This document shows positions 21,651 to 33,640 of a stretch of 64,000 nucleotides of DNA, piece after piece; the first letter of the stretch is position 1, and each line of letters starts with the position of its first letter. A model generated the notes under the pieces. That model saw only the letters and a list, made by a program, of their open reading frames with translations. It did not search any database and was not told the DNA's origin. Both the position numbers and the translations under genes were made by a program. Source of the DNA: Drosophila persimilis (taxonomy: Eukaryota; Arthropoda; Insecta; Diptera; Drosophilidae); assembly GCF_003286085.1 (NCBI RefSeq), contig NW_020825289.1, positions 3,472,001-3,536,000 on the forward strand. The letters are read 5' to 3'.

Positions 21651-24600
21651 GAGGAAAAGGGCGTCAGGATAAACGTAAAAAGAAATTTAAATATGCATTT
21701 AAAAATTTGGCGTAAGCTTGTAGAGTAATACGTAGTAGAGTAAGTTATATATAAGAGTAAATATAATCGTAATCAGTATGAGAATAGTTGTCTATGTAGA
21801 CATGTCAGTCTGTTTGCCTGATTTTTTCTGTGCCCACTAGTCTATCAGTTTTGAAACTATCTTTATGGGCTTCTTCTAATAGTATAATAAAGAAAGGATG
21901 TTAACCGAAATACCACGACCGTCGCGACACAGTACCTATACCGCCCTGATACAGGCGAGGTAAGTCTACTGTGGCGAACCTTTGAAAAATGAATCTCAAT
22001 ATAGCAGTACTACTTAATTACTAGCCACTTCTAAATGTTCCCAAAAATATTTCCTCTTTCTTAAAAGCTTAAATAGAAACAAATTTAAGAATATAATAGA
22101 ATCAGCGAGCATTTGTTCTTGGGAAGTCCACTATCATTATCATCTAGGGAAATTGTGTATGAGAAATACTTACGATAACTGCAATTTGCACTTAACCCTT
22201 GCAGGCGCTGTCGGTCTCCAAGTGCCGCCGTAGTTTCTTGGGCTCTCGGCCCGCCCCTGGAGCTTCATCCAAGGCGTTGGCTGCAACGCGTCGGCCGTGC
22301 TTGCTCACTTGGACAATTAGAGGAGCAGCAGCAGCACCCGCACAACCCACATATCTAGGCCCTCAGCTAACTGGCTCCTGGTAACCACTCCAGCCACTTG
22401 AAAAGTTGGCCGCAAAGTGCGAATGCATAATTAATTCCAATTATGAGTTCAGCCAACAACATTGGCAACATTGGCACTCGCCTTCCTGCTCGAGACGAGA
22501 CGAGACGAGACGCGTCGAGACAAGATGCGTTCGATGGGAGGGAGACACACACACGGGCCAAGGGGGAGAGCATCGTGGGGGACAGACTTATCAGTGCATC
22601 GACAGCACGAGGCGAGGCGAGGCCCCCTGTTTCCCCTGAACTTTGAAGCTGGCAACTGTCACCCCTGGTTCTCCTTGTGCTCCTGCTTCTGCTTCTGCTT
22701 CTGCCCCTTGCTTGTTGCATAGTTTGAGTGAGTCAAGTGCTTGGCATGTTTAAACACATGCTCAAGTGTCATTTAGACAGTTATCTGCCCCACCAAAGGG
22801 GTGGCACTATGAGTGTAGGTGTGGGTGTGGGTGCAGGAGTCCTGGATCTGGGGTATCTGGCGCATCTTGGTGGGAGGCAGACAATTGATGGTCCTGCGAT
22901 AAGTACGTATACCAGGCGCAGTCTCAGCCTCAGTCTCCGTCCACTTTTCCCTCAATTACAAAATGCTAAAAATTGCAATATCAATAACATTTTATGTACT
23001 CACAGCAGGGGTTCCGTGGGTCGGGGGTCGGGGGTCGGAAGGGCAGGCTGGCTATGAGGGTTTAAGGGTAACAAAAAGTGCTGCGTCTAAGTGTTGTTGC
23101 CGCCAGCCTTCAAAGCCGCCTTCACTATTAACGGAAATGCATTCTGGTTGTGGCTGTTGTTTGGAGAGCGTCGCGTCTCGTACCGTCTGCCAGGCTCAAG
23201 TGTTTTAATGGATTTTCCAGATGAACACAAAAAAATATACATACATGCATATGTACCTAGTAGTACATCCCGACGACATATACGAGTAGGGAAGCAGTGT
23301 CAGAGTTGGATTTTCCCTCATTTTGGTTTTGCAAATATTTTTTTCAGCCTGACAAGAAATGTCAAGATTTTGGGCTCATGTTTCGCCGTGACATCTTTGC
23401 ACATGCATCAATCATTTCGACCTGCCGCCCGCATCCCCAGGACATCTGTGGTTACTCCATTAAACCAATCAAAAGGAAGTTCAGTTCATAAAAGATAATA
23501 GCCTGGCTTAGCCGCTTGCCGCATGCCACTCAAGGACCTAAATCCGAGGAGCAGCTGCAGCCTCTACCACCCAAGGAAAGCCTATAAATTTGCAGATTAT
23601 TTGCATATTGCGTATCCTCCTGGGGCACGGCACGTTCATTTTGCTAAGCTTTTCCTTCTATTTTTTCTGTCGCTGTGTTTTGCGTAATTTTCAAGAAAAA
23701 GCACAGGAAATTCAATTTGCCCCGCTGCACAAACTAATGTAAATCAAGCGACATTAAACGCATAATGGATATAATCATAAATTTGACTGGGAACGGGAGC
23801 GAAGGATGCAAGAATATAGTCGGGGACCATCCACATGAGTGCAGACAGAAGCAGGGACTTTTTGGTAGAGCAGCTGATTTGGGGTTGGGGCTCAGACGAA
23901 TAGACAATATTTGTTTATTTTGTAGTGTCGTGGCCCACCTCCAGAGATATCTTTGATACATCATATTGAGAAACAAGTAATGCTTGGATTCATGGAAAGT
24001 TCCTATTTGCTGTTAACATAAAGGGACTAGCCATGAAACTATTTGAGTGGTTTGAGGTTTTGAATTTGAAACAAACCATGCTATTGTGAAACACTTCATA
24101 ATCATCGCATCACCGATAAATAATAATTGATATAGGGAAAATGCAATGAAATAATGTCCACCGTTCAGCTTTAATCAGTTACGTCTGCCTCTGTCTTAAT
24201 TGTCTTCACATACCTATCAAATTAAGCGTTCGTTTGGTGGCAAACATGACGCCTGTAATTCCGGACGGGCTGTGGCTAGTCCCGCAATGAAATTATCCGC
24301 TTGTCAACGAGTTAATCGAACAGAATGTGTGAAATGCAAGTTAAAAATGGAGCTCAACTACAATCTGAATGCCTCGCTCGTCTGTCAGCAGGATGGGAAA
24401 TGAGATGGACAGGGACAGGGACAGGGACAGCGTCAGCGTCAGGGGAAAGCCCAGGGACATGGCTGCAGTGCTGTGGAAATCATTGCCGGACGCCAAACGT
24501 TTTAATTTATGCGTTTCCATGAGCCATAGCCATACCATCATCCAGGACTGTCCAGTGGCTCTTCCTTAAATCATTTTTAATGAAATCTTCTCTGGGGAGG

Positions 24601-27600
24601 ATGGGAGTAGTCCACTGTCCAAAGCTCTCTCCACTCAATGGTGCCTGCTGACAGCCAATGCTAATCCGAGTACTGCAATTGATGAATGAGTCATTTGCCT
24701 AGTAATTTAAGCATTCATTCAATAAGCGGACTCCTGCCGGAGGGTTAGCTGGTACGAGTATGGCTCTAAGATTTGTGTAACCAAATACTCATTACATAAG
24801 TTGATGGCATGCGGAAGCTGCCAGGCAAAGGAATATGCTGATGTGAGGGGTTCAGTGTCCCCTCTGCGTGCTATTTAAGCCAAAAACAAATATTGACTGC
24901 AAAGTCAAATGCCTGACGAAACGGGTATGAGGACGGGTCCTGGGGTATGTGCGGCATAGCATTTAAAGTAATCGAGTGTTAAAAACGGCAAACGCAGGCC
25001 AAACACTGGGCCAGGCCAAGTCAAACAGAACCAGAACAGAACTCCCTCCATCACACCGTCCTCCACTCTCCCTGTAAATATTTAGTTTCTCATAAATTAC
25101 GAGTGTGTGTGTGAGTGGGTTGTGTGTGAGGGGGAAATCAGAGTCAGGGCTTTAATGCCTCATTAAAATATGCACGATGGCAATAAAATTCAAGCTGACG
25201 CCGTTGGAAAATGTTGAAGCGATCTGCGACCTGCGACCTCCAGTCCTATGGCAACCTTCAACCTGCGGCCGTGTCATAAAAATCTTTGGAGGCAGCTTGA
25301 CAAAGTTTTCACATAAAATAAATTGCTGCCAAATAATAGTCAGGAAACCCGTTAACGTGTCGAAGGCGCTGACGACGGCTGCCTGCCTGCCTACCATGCC
25401 TGCCATTTTGGCCAACGGCAATTGATACGAGGCCGAGCAGAGGGACGGATGGATGGATGGGAGGTTCGGCGGGTGAAACGCTTCGAGCCATCAACTTGTT
25501 GTTTATTAAATTACAAATAAATAATGAGACTGATGGCCTCCTTCACTTTACTTCTCTCATCGGCTGCCTTCTGGCTGCCTGGAGTTATTAAAAACTTTAC
25601 AAAAACAATTAACACAGTCACTCGATGGTCAGAGGGTGGGGCGTGGATAACACAGGAGGAGAGCCGGCGAGGGTGGGCATGCCCGGAGGAGTAAGAGGCT
25701 TTTGCTTCCTGTCAAACATTTTAAAGCCAAGCGACAAATGGAAAATACAGGATTTCTCTTTAAGCTGCAGTTCCACTCCAATTCTGCTCGGTCCTCTGGC
25801 TGGCTGGCTCGGTGGCCAGAGCATTAACCAAAGTTGCAACCGCAACAATAACCGGAGTAGCAAGAAGCAACCCCCTCAAAACCCCAACCCCAATCCCAGC
25901 CCGAGCCCAGCCCAACCCCCTGTGGTAGCTGGAATTGGAATTGCAGCCGCAAATAAATTTGTGCACAGCAAAATATATGGCAAAAATATAAAGAATTGCA
26001 TGTGCATAAAAGTAAAGCCATGAAGCAAGAACAATGCCAAAAGCAACAAGCAACGAGTTGCTGTTGCTGCCCCCTTTTTCATTACAGCCCTAGCCGAAGC
26101 CCCAGCCCCCGAAGGGAGAGGAACAGGGAATAGGAACTGCCAGGACAGAGCCGGATACGGATGGGCTGGGTTAGGGGTAGAGATACTCAGTCCATTGTTT
26201 GCAGGCGCGCGCTCTGATTAGAGCGGAAAAAATATATATAACAAGAGGTATGCAGTCCCTCTTTTACGAGAACTCGTATTTGCTGTGTTCTTCGTTGTAT
26301 TTTATTTACAAATGCGGAATCAAAGAAAGGCATAGACCCTATTTTTAAACACTGAACATTGAAATAACTCTTTCGAATGCCAGAGCTGGAGGAAGAGGAC
26401 AAAGAGATGCGCCTTAGAGATATGTTTAGATAATTTAGATAATCTTCGTTTTAAATAAATCTGCGACGTAAATTTATATACTTAAGCGTTTAATTATTGT
26501 CTGAAAAATTCGGCGTAACTTGACTTGAAGAGCGCTTAAGGGGGTATACTTTTATATCTTCGGATACATTTACCAAACCGTTCGTCTAATATAATAATAT
26601 AATATAATAATATGATAGGATAGTAAAGCAGCGTAGAGTGTAAGTCTTTGCTTAAATAATTTGCAACATTTGGTACAATTTTATGGCAGAGTGATATGAT
26701 CTTTAAGGTTCTGACTAAAATACTACTTTGATTTGAAGTCAAACTGTGGGAATACCTCATTTGCATAAACAATATCAGACGGACACGCCTATGTGAACAC
26801 TTATTGGGGTTGATCAAGATCTCCCCATCCATCCATCCTTTGTTGTGGTATTCTCTAGGCTTCTGTAGAGAGCCATGTTAGTGACCGCCATCTGGCCAAG
26901 TTTACCATTAACCAGCTGCAGCTGTCAGCGACTTTCAAATGTGGCCTCCCACGCCCACGTCCATGCCCACGCCTTGTGCCTCTCTCTTTCTCCCGCTGGT
27001 GCCACTCATCAGAGCATGCGTTTTGTGCTCTATCCAAAGCGCTCGGTGTTAGTCTTTGATTTGTCACACCAAAGCGAGCTTTTCATGGCGTCCTGTCAGA
27101 GTTCTTTTTCCTATCTGCCAGGACACGCAGACGTGCAGACAGACAGAGCTAGCGACTGTTCATCGGTTCGAGAGAGAGAGAAAGAGAAAAAGAGATAGGG
27201 ACAGGGACAGGGACAGGGATTGTGCTCTTCGCGCTGTTTCCATGGGGGATCTGGGGGCTCTGTTGTGCCTGTTTCACGTCCAGTTTTAGCCGTTGGCTGA
27301 TTTTTGATGAAAAGTTTTCAGTTTCATATTATTCATGTCTTCCCATCCCCCCATCCCCCATCCACGGGACCACAGTTCCGGACCCTCCCATGTTCCTTCC
27401 AATGCAGACCATCCCCCTCCCCACCCCTTGTTTTGCGGTTGAATGGAGCATGCAATTTTTTTTCTATTTCCTCTTACTTTTTACCGAAAATTCTGTTGTT
27501 GTTGTATTTTAATTTTGCGCAAATGGAAAATAATAATCAAGAGAAAATAATAAAATGGACGCAGGCGACAAAGGTGTTGGCTGAGAGAATGGGGTGGATA

Positions 27601-30600
27601 TGGGCCGCGCGGGTGGGGTCCTGGGTACGGGCAATGGGGGAGGATTGACAAGGCGACCCGGCATGACAGCCGCCATCCTGGTGGTATCGGGATGGATGGA
27701 GTAGGTTGCAAGCCCGCAGCATTGTGTGGCTTTGTTTCGAGGGATTCTCTACAAAGCGCAGTGCACTTAATTCTCTTTACGCACACACACACGTAGAGAG
27801 ATAGAGAGAGAAGAGGGAAGAGGGAGATGTGGCGTGCATGGCAGACATGTATGACAGGCTTTTTATGCCTAAGTATCTTAAGTTGTCAACTTGAAAAGGC
27901 AAAAGAAATCCTTTAATTTGCAGTAAAATGCAAAACGCAGCCAGCCTCAATTTGTCACAGCATTGCAAGGGGGAGGTGGGGGGTTTGTGGCACGAGGCAT
28001 GTGTGCATATGTGAGAGTGGAGAAGAAGGCAACAAGTCGGCTACAGCTTCGGCTGCAGCTTCTGGCACGGGAGCACATTGGACTTTGCCACTTGGCATAG
28101 GAGCGCAGGCGAGTGGCGCCTCAAGGTATGCAGTAAATTAAAATACAGTGACAGGGGCGGGTCTAGGGATTGGGCTTGGGGTGGGGGTGGTGCTGCTCGT
28201 GCTCTGGCAAGGAATGACATGCTTTCTTGCATGAGGGTTGCACTCTCCTCTGCACTTTTCACATTAAAAACTTTTGCCCGCAGGCCGCCTGCCCACACAC
28301 TCACACTCAACCCCACACCCACACCCGCAATACTTACATATACTTATAAAAAAGGCAGAGGAAGTAGAATGCCAACCTCAGTTTTGACAACACACACACC
28401 CACACACACACTGTGACTATGCATTGAGCCATAAGCGTACGAGAGACTTTGATTCAGTCTCGGGTTGCCAGCAAACATGTAATAGGTCCGTGGCAAACGC
28501 GGACACCAGCCAGTCCACAACTCTAAGCGCACACCTCGCTGCCTCTATTTGCATATTCATATATGTACGAGTACATATGTATGTGTGCAAAATAGAGGTG
28601 TGAGGGTGAGGAGCTTGGATAGCGCTTATGGCCACGTTAATGGCAAACTAAACTGCAAACTTTGCTTTTGCACCGACGCACGCATACGTAATAAAAGGTG
28701 TAAATGAGCAAAAGAACCGACTGCCAGGGACAGCAGGGACAATGCAAGAGACTGTTGGAGGAGGGAGAGTGGAGCCTGGAAGTCAGCCAGGTGAACAGGC
28801 AGCCAGACATGGACTGCCGCCTTGGCCCATTATAAGGGCCACTTGCCGCCTGCTGCCTGCTGCCGAAGAAGACAGCTTGGTATTTATGTGGCAGGCATAG
28901 TGGGATCAAAATGCCAGCTCTATCTAATCAAAATGATGCAAATATTTTGCTTATATTCGGGATGTTTGCAGCTGGAAATCAGGAGTTTATTGCAATTCTA
29001 GCAATTTAGTAATTATTATAAAAAAATTTTTGGATTTGCGAGAGAGAGAGATTCAAAACGCCCCACTGTGCGGGATGTGTATTAAACTAAATTTAGCGCC
29101 ACTTTGAATTACGGCAACTGCGAGAGGTAGAGCGAGTGGCAGTGGCAGCAACAGTGCCCGGCTATTACAATGCGAGAGCCGGAATAGTCACGGGCTTGCT
29201 CGTGGTCGTGATTGTGGTTGCGGTTGGGAGTCGAGTCGGATGGGAGGAGTTCGTATAATGCGCTCCACCAAGGACATCATGTTTGCAAATTTATGTCGTT
29301 GTAAGTTGTGCCAAAGGAAATGCCATAAACATGAAGAACAGGATTGTGCGGGCAGCGGACACAAGCAACGGACGGACGGACGGATGGATGGATGAAACGT
29401 CGTCGTGACAAGCTCGGACGCGTTTAAAGTGCAATTAGCGCACGTAATTGTAATCGAGTTGCCCACCTGGCCACCACCTCCCATTCCCACTTTCCGTGCA
29501 CCACCCAGTGACTGCCACCGGAGCATTTCATTGCTGGCTATAAGCCACGCGCCATCCGGCAGGTGGTGACTCCGGCTTTTGCTTCTGTTTGCCTGCCCAC
29601 GGGGCTCTCCGCATTCTCATTCTCATCCTCATCCTGATCCACGTCCACGTCCACATCCTCTCGCTGTCGCTGTGGCTGTCGTTGTCCTTTTGGAGGGGGA
29701 GTACGCAGGCTGCTTTTTTAAAGGCGACCGGGGAGCTGTAAATAAATTTGGCACTTAATCATATTTACGGATTTTGCGGGCACATTTATTTATGTGTCCC
29801 ACAGTGGCCCCAGCTACTTACTGCACTTTCCGTACTCCGAAACCGCCTCTGCGTTTTTTTCGAGGCCTTTTGAGGCACACTCCAGGATTTCTTGGCGGAA
29901 ATACAATGCTGAGGTGTGGGCGTAGTCCATGGTCCAGGTCCAATTTGTGCCCCATTCTGAAGTGGCAGGCAGCGAGTCGGGTTTTCGCCTAATTATGCGT
30001 TCCAGCATTGTCACGGATGCGGGGACAATCCCCGAAATCCGAATTCTCAATTCCAAAATATTCTCGCCGCTGCTGCCCACGAGGCTAATTAGGCCCAAAG
30101 CGCCGCCATTGTGCTCACCGTTAGGCAGCCATTGTCAAACTCTGCTCTCCTGCCCCGTGCCACCCTGGAAACTTCCGCTCCGGTGGGCTTATAAATAATT
30201 TAAGCGTTTAACGGGACGCTGTTGCTGAAAAAGCTAAAAAATTAATCCGTGAAATTGATTTATTTACCAGTTGATTGGACGGGCGATTGGCTGGTCGGAA
30301 TTCAATAAACAAATTTCGATTTCGGCTTTGTTTTGTTTTGTTGGACACTTTGCGGCTTTGCGGGTTTTGCTTAATTTTCATAAGTGCTGCACTTCCATAC
30401 CAAAATCCATGTTTGTATAATTTGCGGCTTGTTTGGAACGGACTGGTTAAATGAAACCAAAAAACACGTGTTTAGTGTCACTGGATCTGATCCAGTATGA
30501 AGTTACCATTCAAAGTCCGTGTTCCCCATTTAAAACATTCAAGATTCAACCGGTCATGGAATGCTTTTACGGCATTACTCATTACTCAGCCTGCTCAGCC

Positions 30601-32224
30601 TCTATCGATATTCCCCACTATTGTTGTTCCTGATTATTGTTAAGTGCACGTGGGAATGGGGAATGGGACTACGGATGGGACTGGATGTGGGAAAAACTGT
30701 CACTTGAATGCATTTTCATTACACCTCATTACATTTCACTTGCATCTGCAATTGTGTCACGTTGCTGCTTTTAGCTGCCTTCGAGCCTATGAATGCCGTG
30801 AGCCCTGAGCGCTGACAGCAAACCGAATGGATTCGTCGGCTGAATGGGCTGTGAGTGTTTTTAATTGAAAACAATAAAGTTCTGCTGGTGGAACGACTCT
30901 GTTGCTCAGCAAAAGCCATTTCGAATTACAGTTGGCCAGGTGATCGAATCTACTTTCGAATGCTCTTTCTGGTGTTTCGAATGAATAGATTCCTACGGTG
31001 ATTAACTCCGAAGGAACTTTCGCAGCCATCTTTTTGAGAGATATGTTTAGTTCATCCATAGTTAATACGAATTCAAATTCAATATTATACAAAAACACTA
31101 TCTGTAGTCTTTAATTCAAATTTTCTGATTTCTTGAAACAGGAACTCCCTCATCAATAGTATTATTCCATCGGGAAAACAGAGCCATTCTTGTTTGAAAA
31201 TCTTTTTATTCCCCGATATCTATTCTAGTATTTCTCTTTTTTTATTATTCAAACCCTCTGTTCAATTTTCGGCTATAACCAAGCATACCCTAACTGATAG
31301 AGGGGTGGAAAGGGGTTTCGGGCTAGAAGAATCTCGCTCTGAGCTAAAAGCTGAGCATTCCATGGATTGTTCGGCGCGCTTTCTTTGTTCGAGGCGCAAA
31401 AGCACTGGAAATGGAAACGCGAGTCGACAAGAGATGAGCCATAGATGGATAGATACGAGTGGGAGGCCTGTTCGAGGCGAACAATACTCGTACACAAAAT
31501 GCGAAAGTGATAATTAAAAATCGCGCCATATACTCGTATGAGCTGATACCAGATATTGTTGTTGCTGCCGTTGCCTTTGCCGTTGTTTTCCAACTGATTC
31601 TTTCTGGAGCTGGAAATGGTTATTGTTTATGATTTTTCTGCTGTTGCTGCCTGAGATAGTCCCAGGCAGGATACTCGCATTGAAATCAGCCTTGGAAGGG
31701 TATGGAAATGGAAGGCAAAAAGGGATGTGGGTGTGAATGTGTATGTGGATGTGGATGGGGCACGAATGAAGTGATCAATGCGCCAAACAATAATTGACGG
31801 CACATCAATAGGGGGAAAGCAGCACTAGGGGGAGTGCCATGAAAAGGCTGTCCCCTGCCAGCTGCAGCGGACAAACAATTATGCAAAATTGCAAACGGTT
31901 GCAGTTTTGTGGAAAATTAATTTTGCATTTTTAATTTTACATGTTCGAAGGAGCAACGCAACGGAGTCTGAGAGCACCCGTCGCAAGACTCTCGTCAATG
32001 AAATGAAAACTGCTGCGACGACAAATGATTGATAAGTGCTCGACTGAACAGTCTGGCATGGGGTTGCCTTGGCAGCATCGCGCGAGCAGCTATCTGGGTT
32101 TCGGCTCGGTACCCCGGAATTAGGGCCACGTAGCCCCAATGGGCACAGCATGGCCTGATGCCGCTCCAGGCACAAGACACCAGCTCATTCTGTTGGCAGA
32201 AGACGTCGCAGTTGGTTGTGTGAA
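21651..32224. other. Gene desert with simple repeats
   Basis: No gene I can support with homology. Two segments look more coding-like than background and are described in the findings (22192-22384 and 30787-31098, minus strand). Simple repeats include GACAG-type hexamers at 24407-24431 and 27198-27219. Could be regulatory DNA or introns of genes outside the window. Confidence 0.5.
27198..27219. repeat. GGGACA hexanucleotide microsatellite
   Basis: About three and a half copies of GGGACA directly after a GA-rich stretch. A similar GGGACA run lies at 24407-24431. Confidence 0.8.
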
Positions 32225-33546
32225 ATGTTTCAAGCGGACCCCCAACTCAGCCGAGTCCCAGGACGACGTCAGCCGAAGCCAGAGCTGGACCTGAAGACTG
32301 CGTCCAAGCAGGATCACCTACGAATGGTGATCGTAATGGACCACCAAAGTCCTGGCAAGCTGGACATGCAGTTCCCGGACATCTGGCTGAGGGACAATTG
32401 CCGCTGCGGGGAGTGCTTCTTGCCCCAAACCATGAGTCGCCTGCCCCAGCTGTGGAACAACTTGGACACGAGTGTGCGAGTGCAGCAGCATAGTGTGGAT
32501 CTGGATCAGGAAATACTGTACATCACGTGGTCCGATGGCCACGCCTCCCAGTATCCCTTAGCCTGGCTGAGGGAGCGCGACTTCTCGCTGGCGAACCGCA
32601 CGCGTTACCTGAGCGACTTTTACCGCCCCGAGCCGAGGCACTGGAGCGGGACGGACTTCGAGCACATCCGTCGCGAGTTCCAGTACCGAGATCTGCTGGC
32701 CAGCGACGAGGCTCTGCTGGAGTGGCTCGACCATCTGGCAGTGTACGGAGTGGCCTTGATCAAGCAGGCCCCTCTCGAGTTTGACGTTCTTCGGCGGCTG
32801 TGCAATCGCGTGGGCTTCATGCGCCGCACCACCTACGGCGATGAGTTCAGCGTGCGGGCCCAGCCGGGGGCCAGCAACTACGCCTACCTGGCTGCACCCC
32901 TGCCCCTGCACACGGACATGCCTTACTTCGAGTACAAGCCGGGCGTGACGCTATTGCACACCCTGGAGCAGTCGGACTCGCCTGGCGGCGTGAATCTCCT
33001 GACGGACGCGTACCACGTGGCGGACCTAATGCGCGAACGGTATCCAGAGCAGTTCCGGGTGCTCTGTCAGACGTCCGTCGATTGGGCGGACATTGGCCGC
33101 GACGGGGAGCTGGAGTTCCACAACATCTGGCGTGCCCCAGTCATCAAGTGAGTTTCAGAAATGCTTCCCCCTTTCTAACAGGACCCTGGTAACTCCTGTA
33201 ACTCTCCTAACTCCTATGCTGTTGCAGCTTGGACGCCGAGGGTCGGTATGTGCGCATCAACCACAGCATTCCGCAGCGAGACAGCCATTTCACGGTGCCG
33301 CTGGAGCAGGTCCGTCCCTGGTACGAGGCAATGGCCCTGTTCGTTCGCCTGGCCCATGAAGAGGCATGCAGTTTCAAGACCACACCCGGCGATGTGCTCA
33401 CATTCAACAACCTGCGCTTGGTCCACGGTCGCACGGGGTACGACGACACGGACCGCAATGTGCGGCACATCGTTGGCGCCTTCATCGACTGGGACATTGT
33501 CTACTCACGCCTGCGTGTCCTCAGGAATTCCAAGAGCAACTCTTGA
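32225..33546 (+). CDS. Gamma-butyrobetaine dioxygenase (BBOX1-like)
   Basis: Fe(II)/2-oxoglutarate oxygenase that hydroxylates gamma-butyrobetaine to L-carnitine. Exons 32225-33147 and 33228-33546 joined across an 80-bp intron (GTGAGT...TTGCAG) give 413 residues (human BBOX1 has 387). The N-terminal zinc domain has C59, C61 and C64 in WLRDNCRCGEC, with H106 in ITWSDGH as the fourth ligand. The catalytic double-stranded helix has the iron triad H229-T-D231 (LHTD) and distal H374 (LVHGR), and R387, 13 residues on, fits the 2-oxoglutarate-binding Arg (BBOX1 H347/R360). The ending GAFIDWDIVYSRLRVLR is close to BBOX1 and unlike trimethyllysine dioxygenase. The start is the first in-frame ATG after an upstream TGA; Met34 at 32324 is possible. 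D. melanogaster has several paralogues and I do not choose among them. Probably cytosolic, since no targeting peptide is evident. Confidence 0.93.
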
Positions 33547-33634
33547 GTAAACCCGTTGAGTGGCCTCAATCGCCGAGCACAAATTCTAAGTTCAATTTAA
33601 TCAAGACTCCGTCAACGACATGTCTCTGCCAGTC

Positions 33635-33640
33635 AATAAA
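33635..33640 (+). terminator. Polyadenylation signal of the dioxygenase gene
   Basis: AATAAA 89 bp after the stop codon. Confidence 0.7.
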
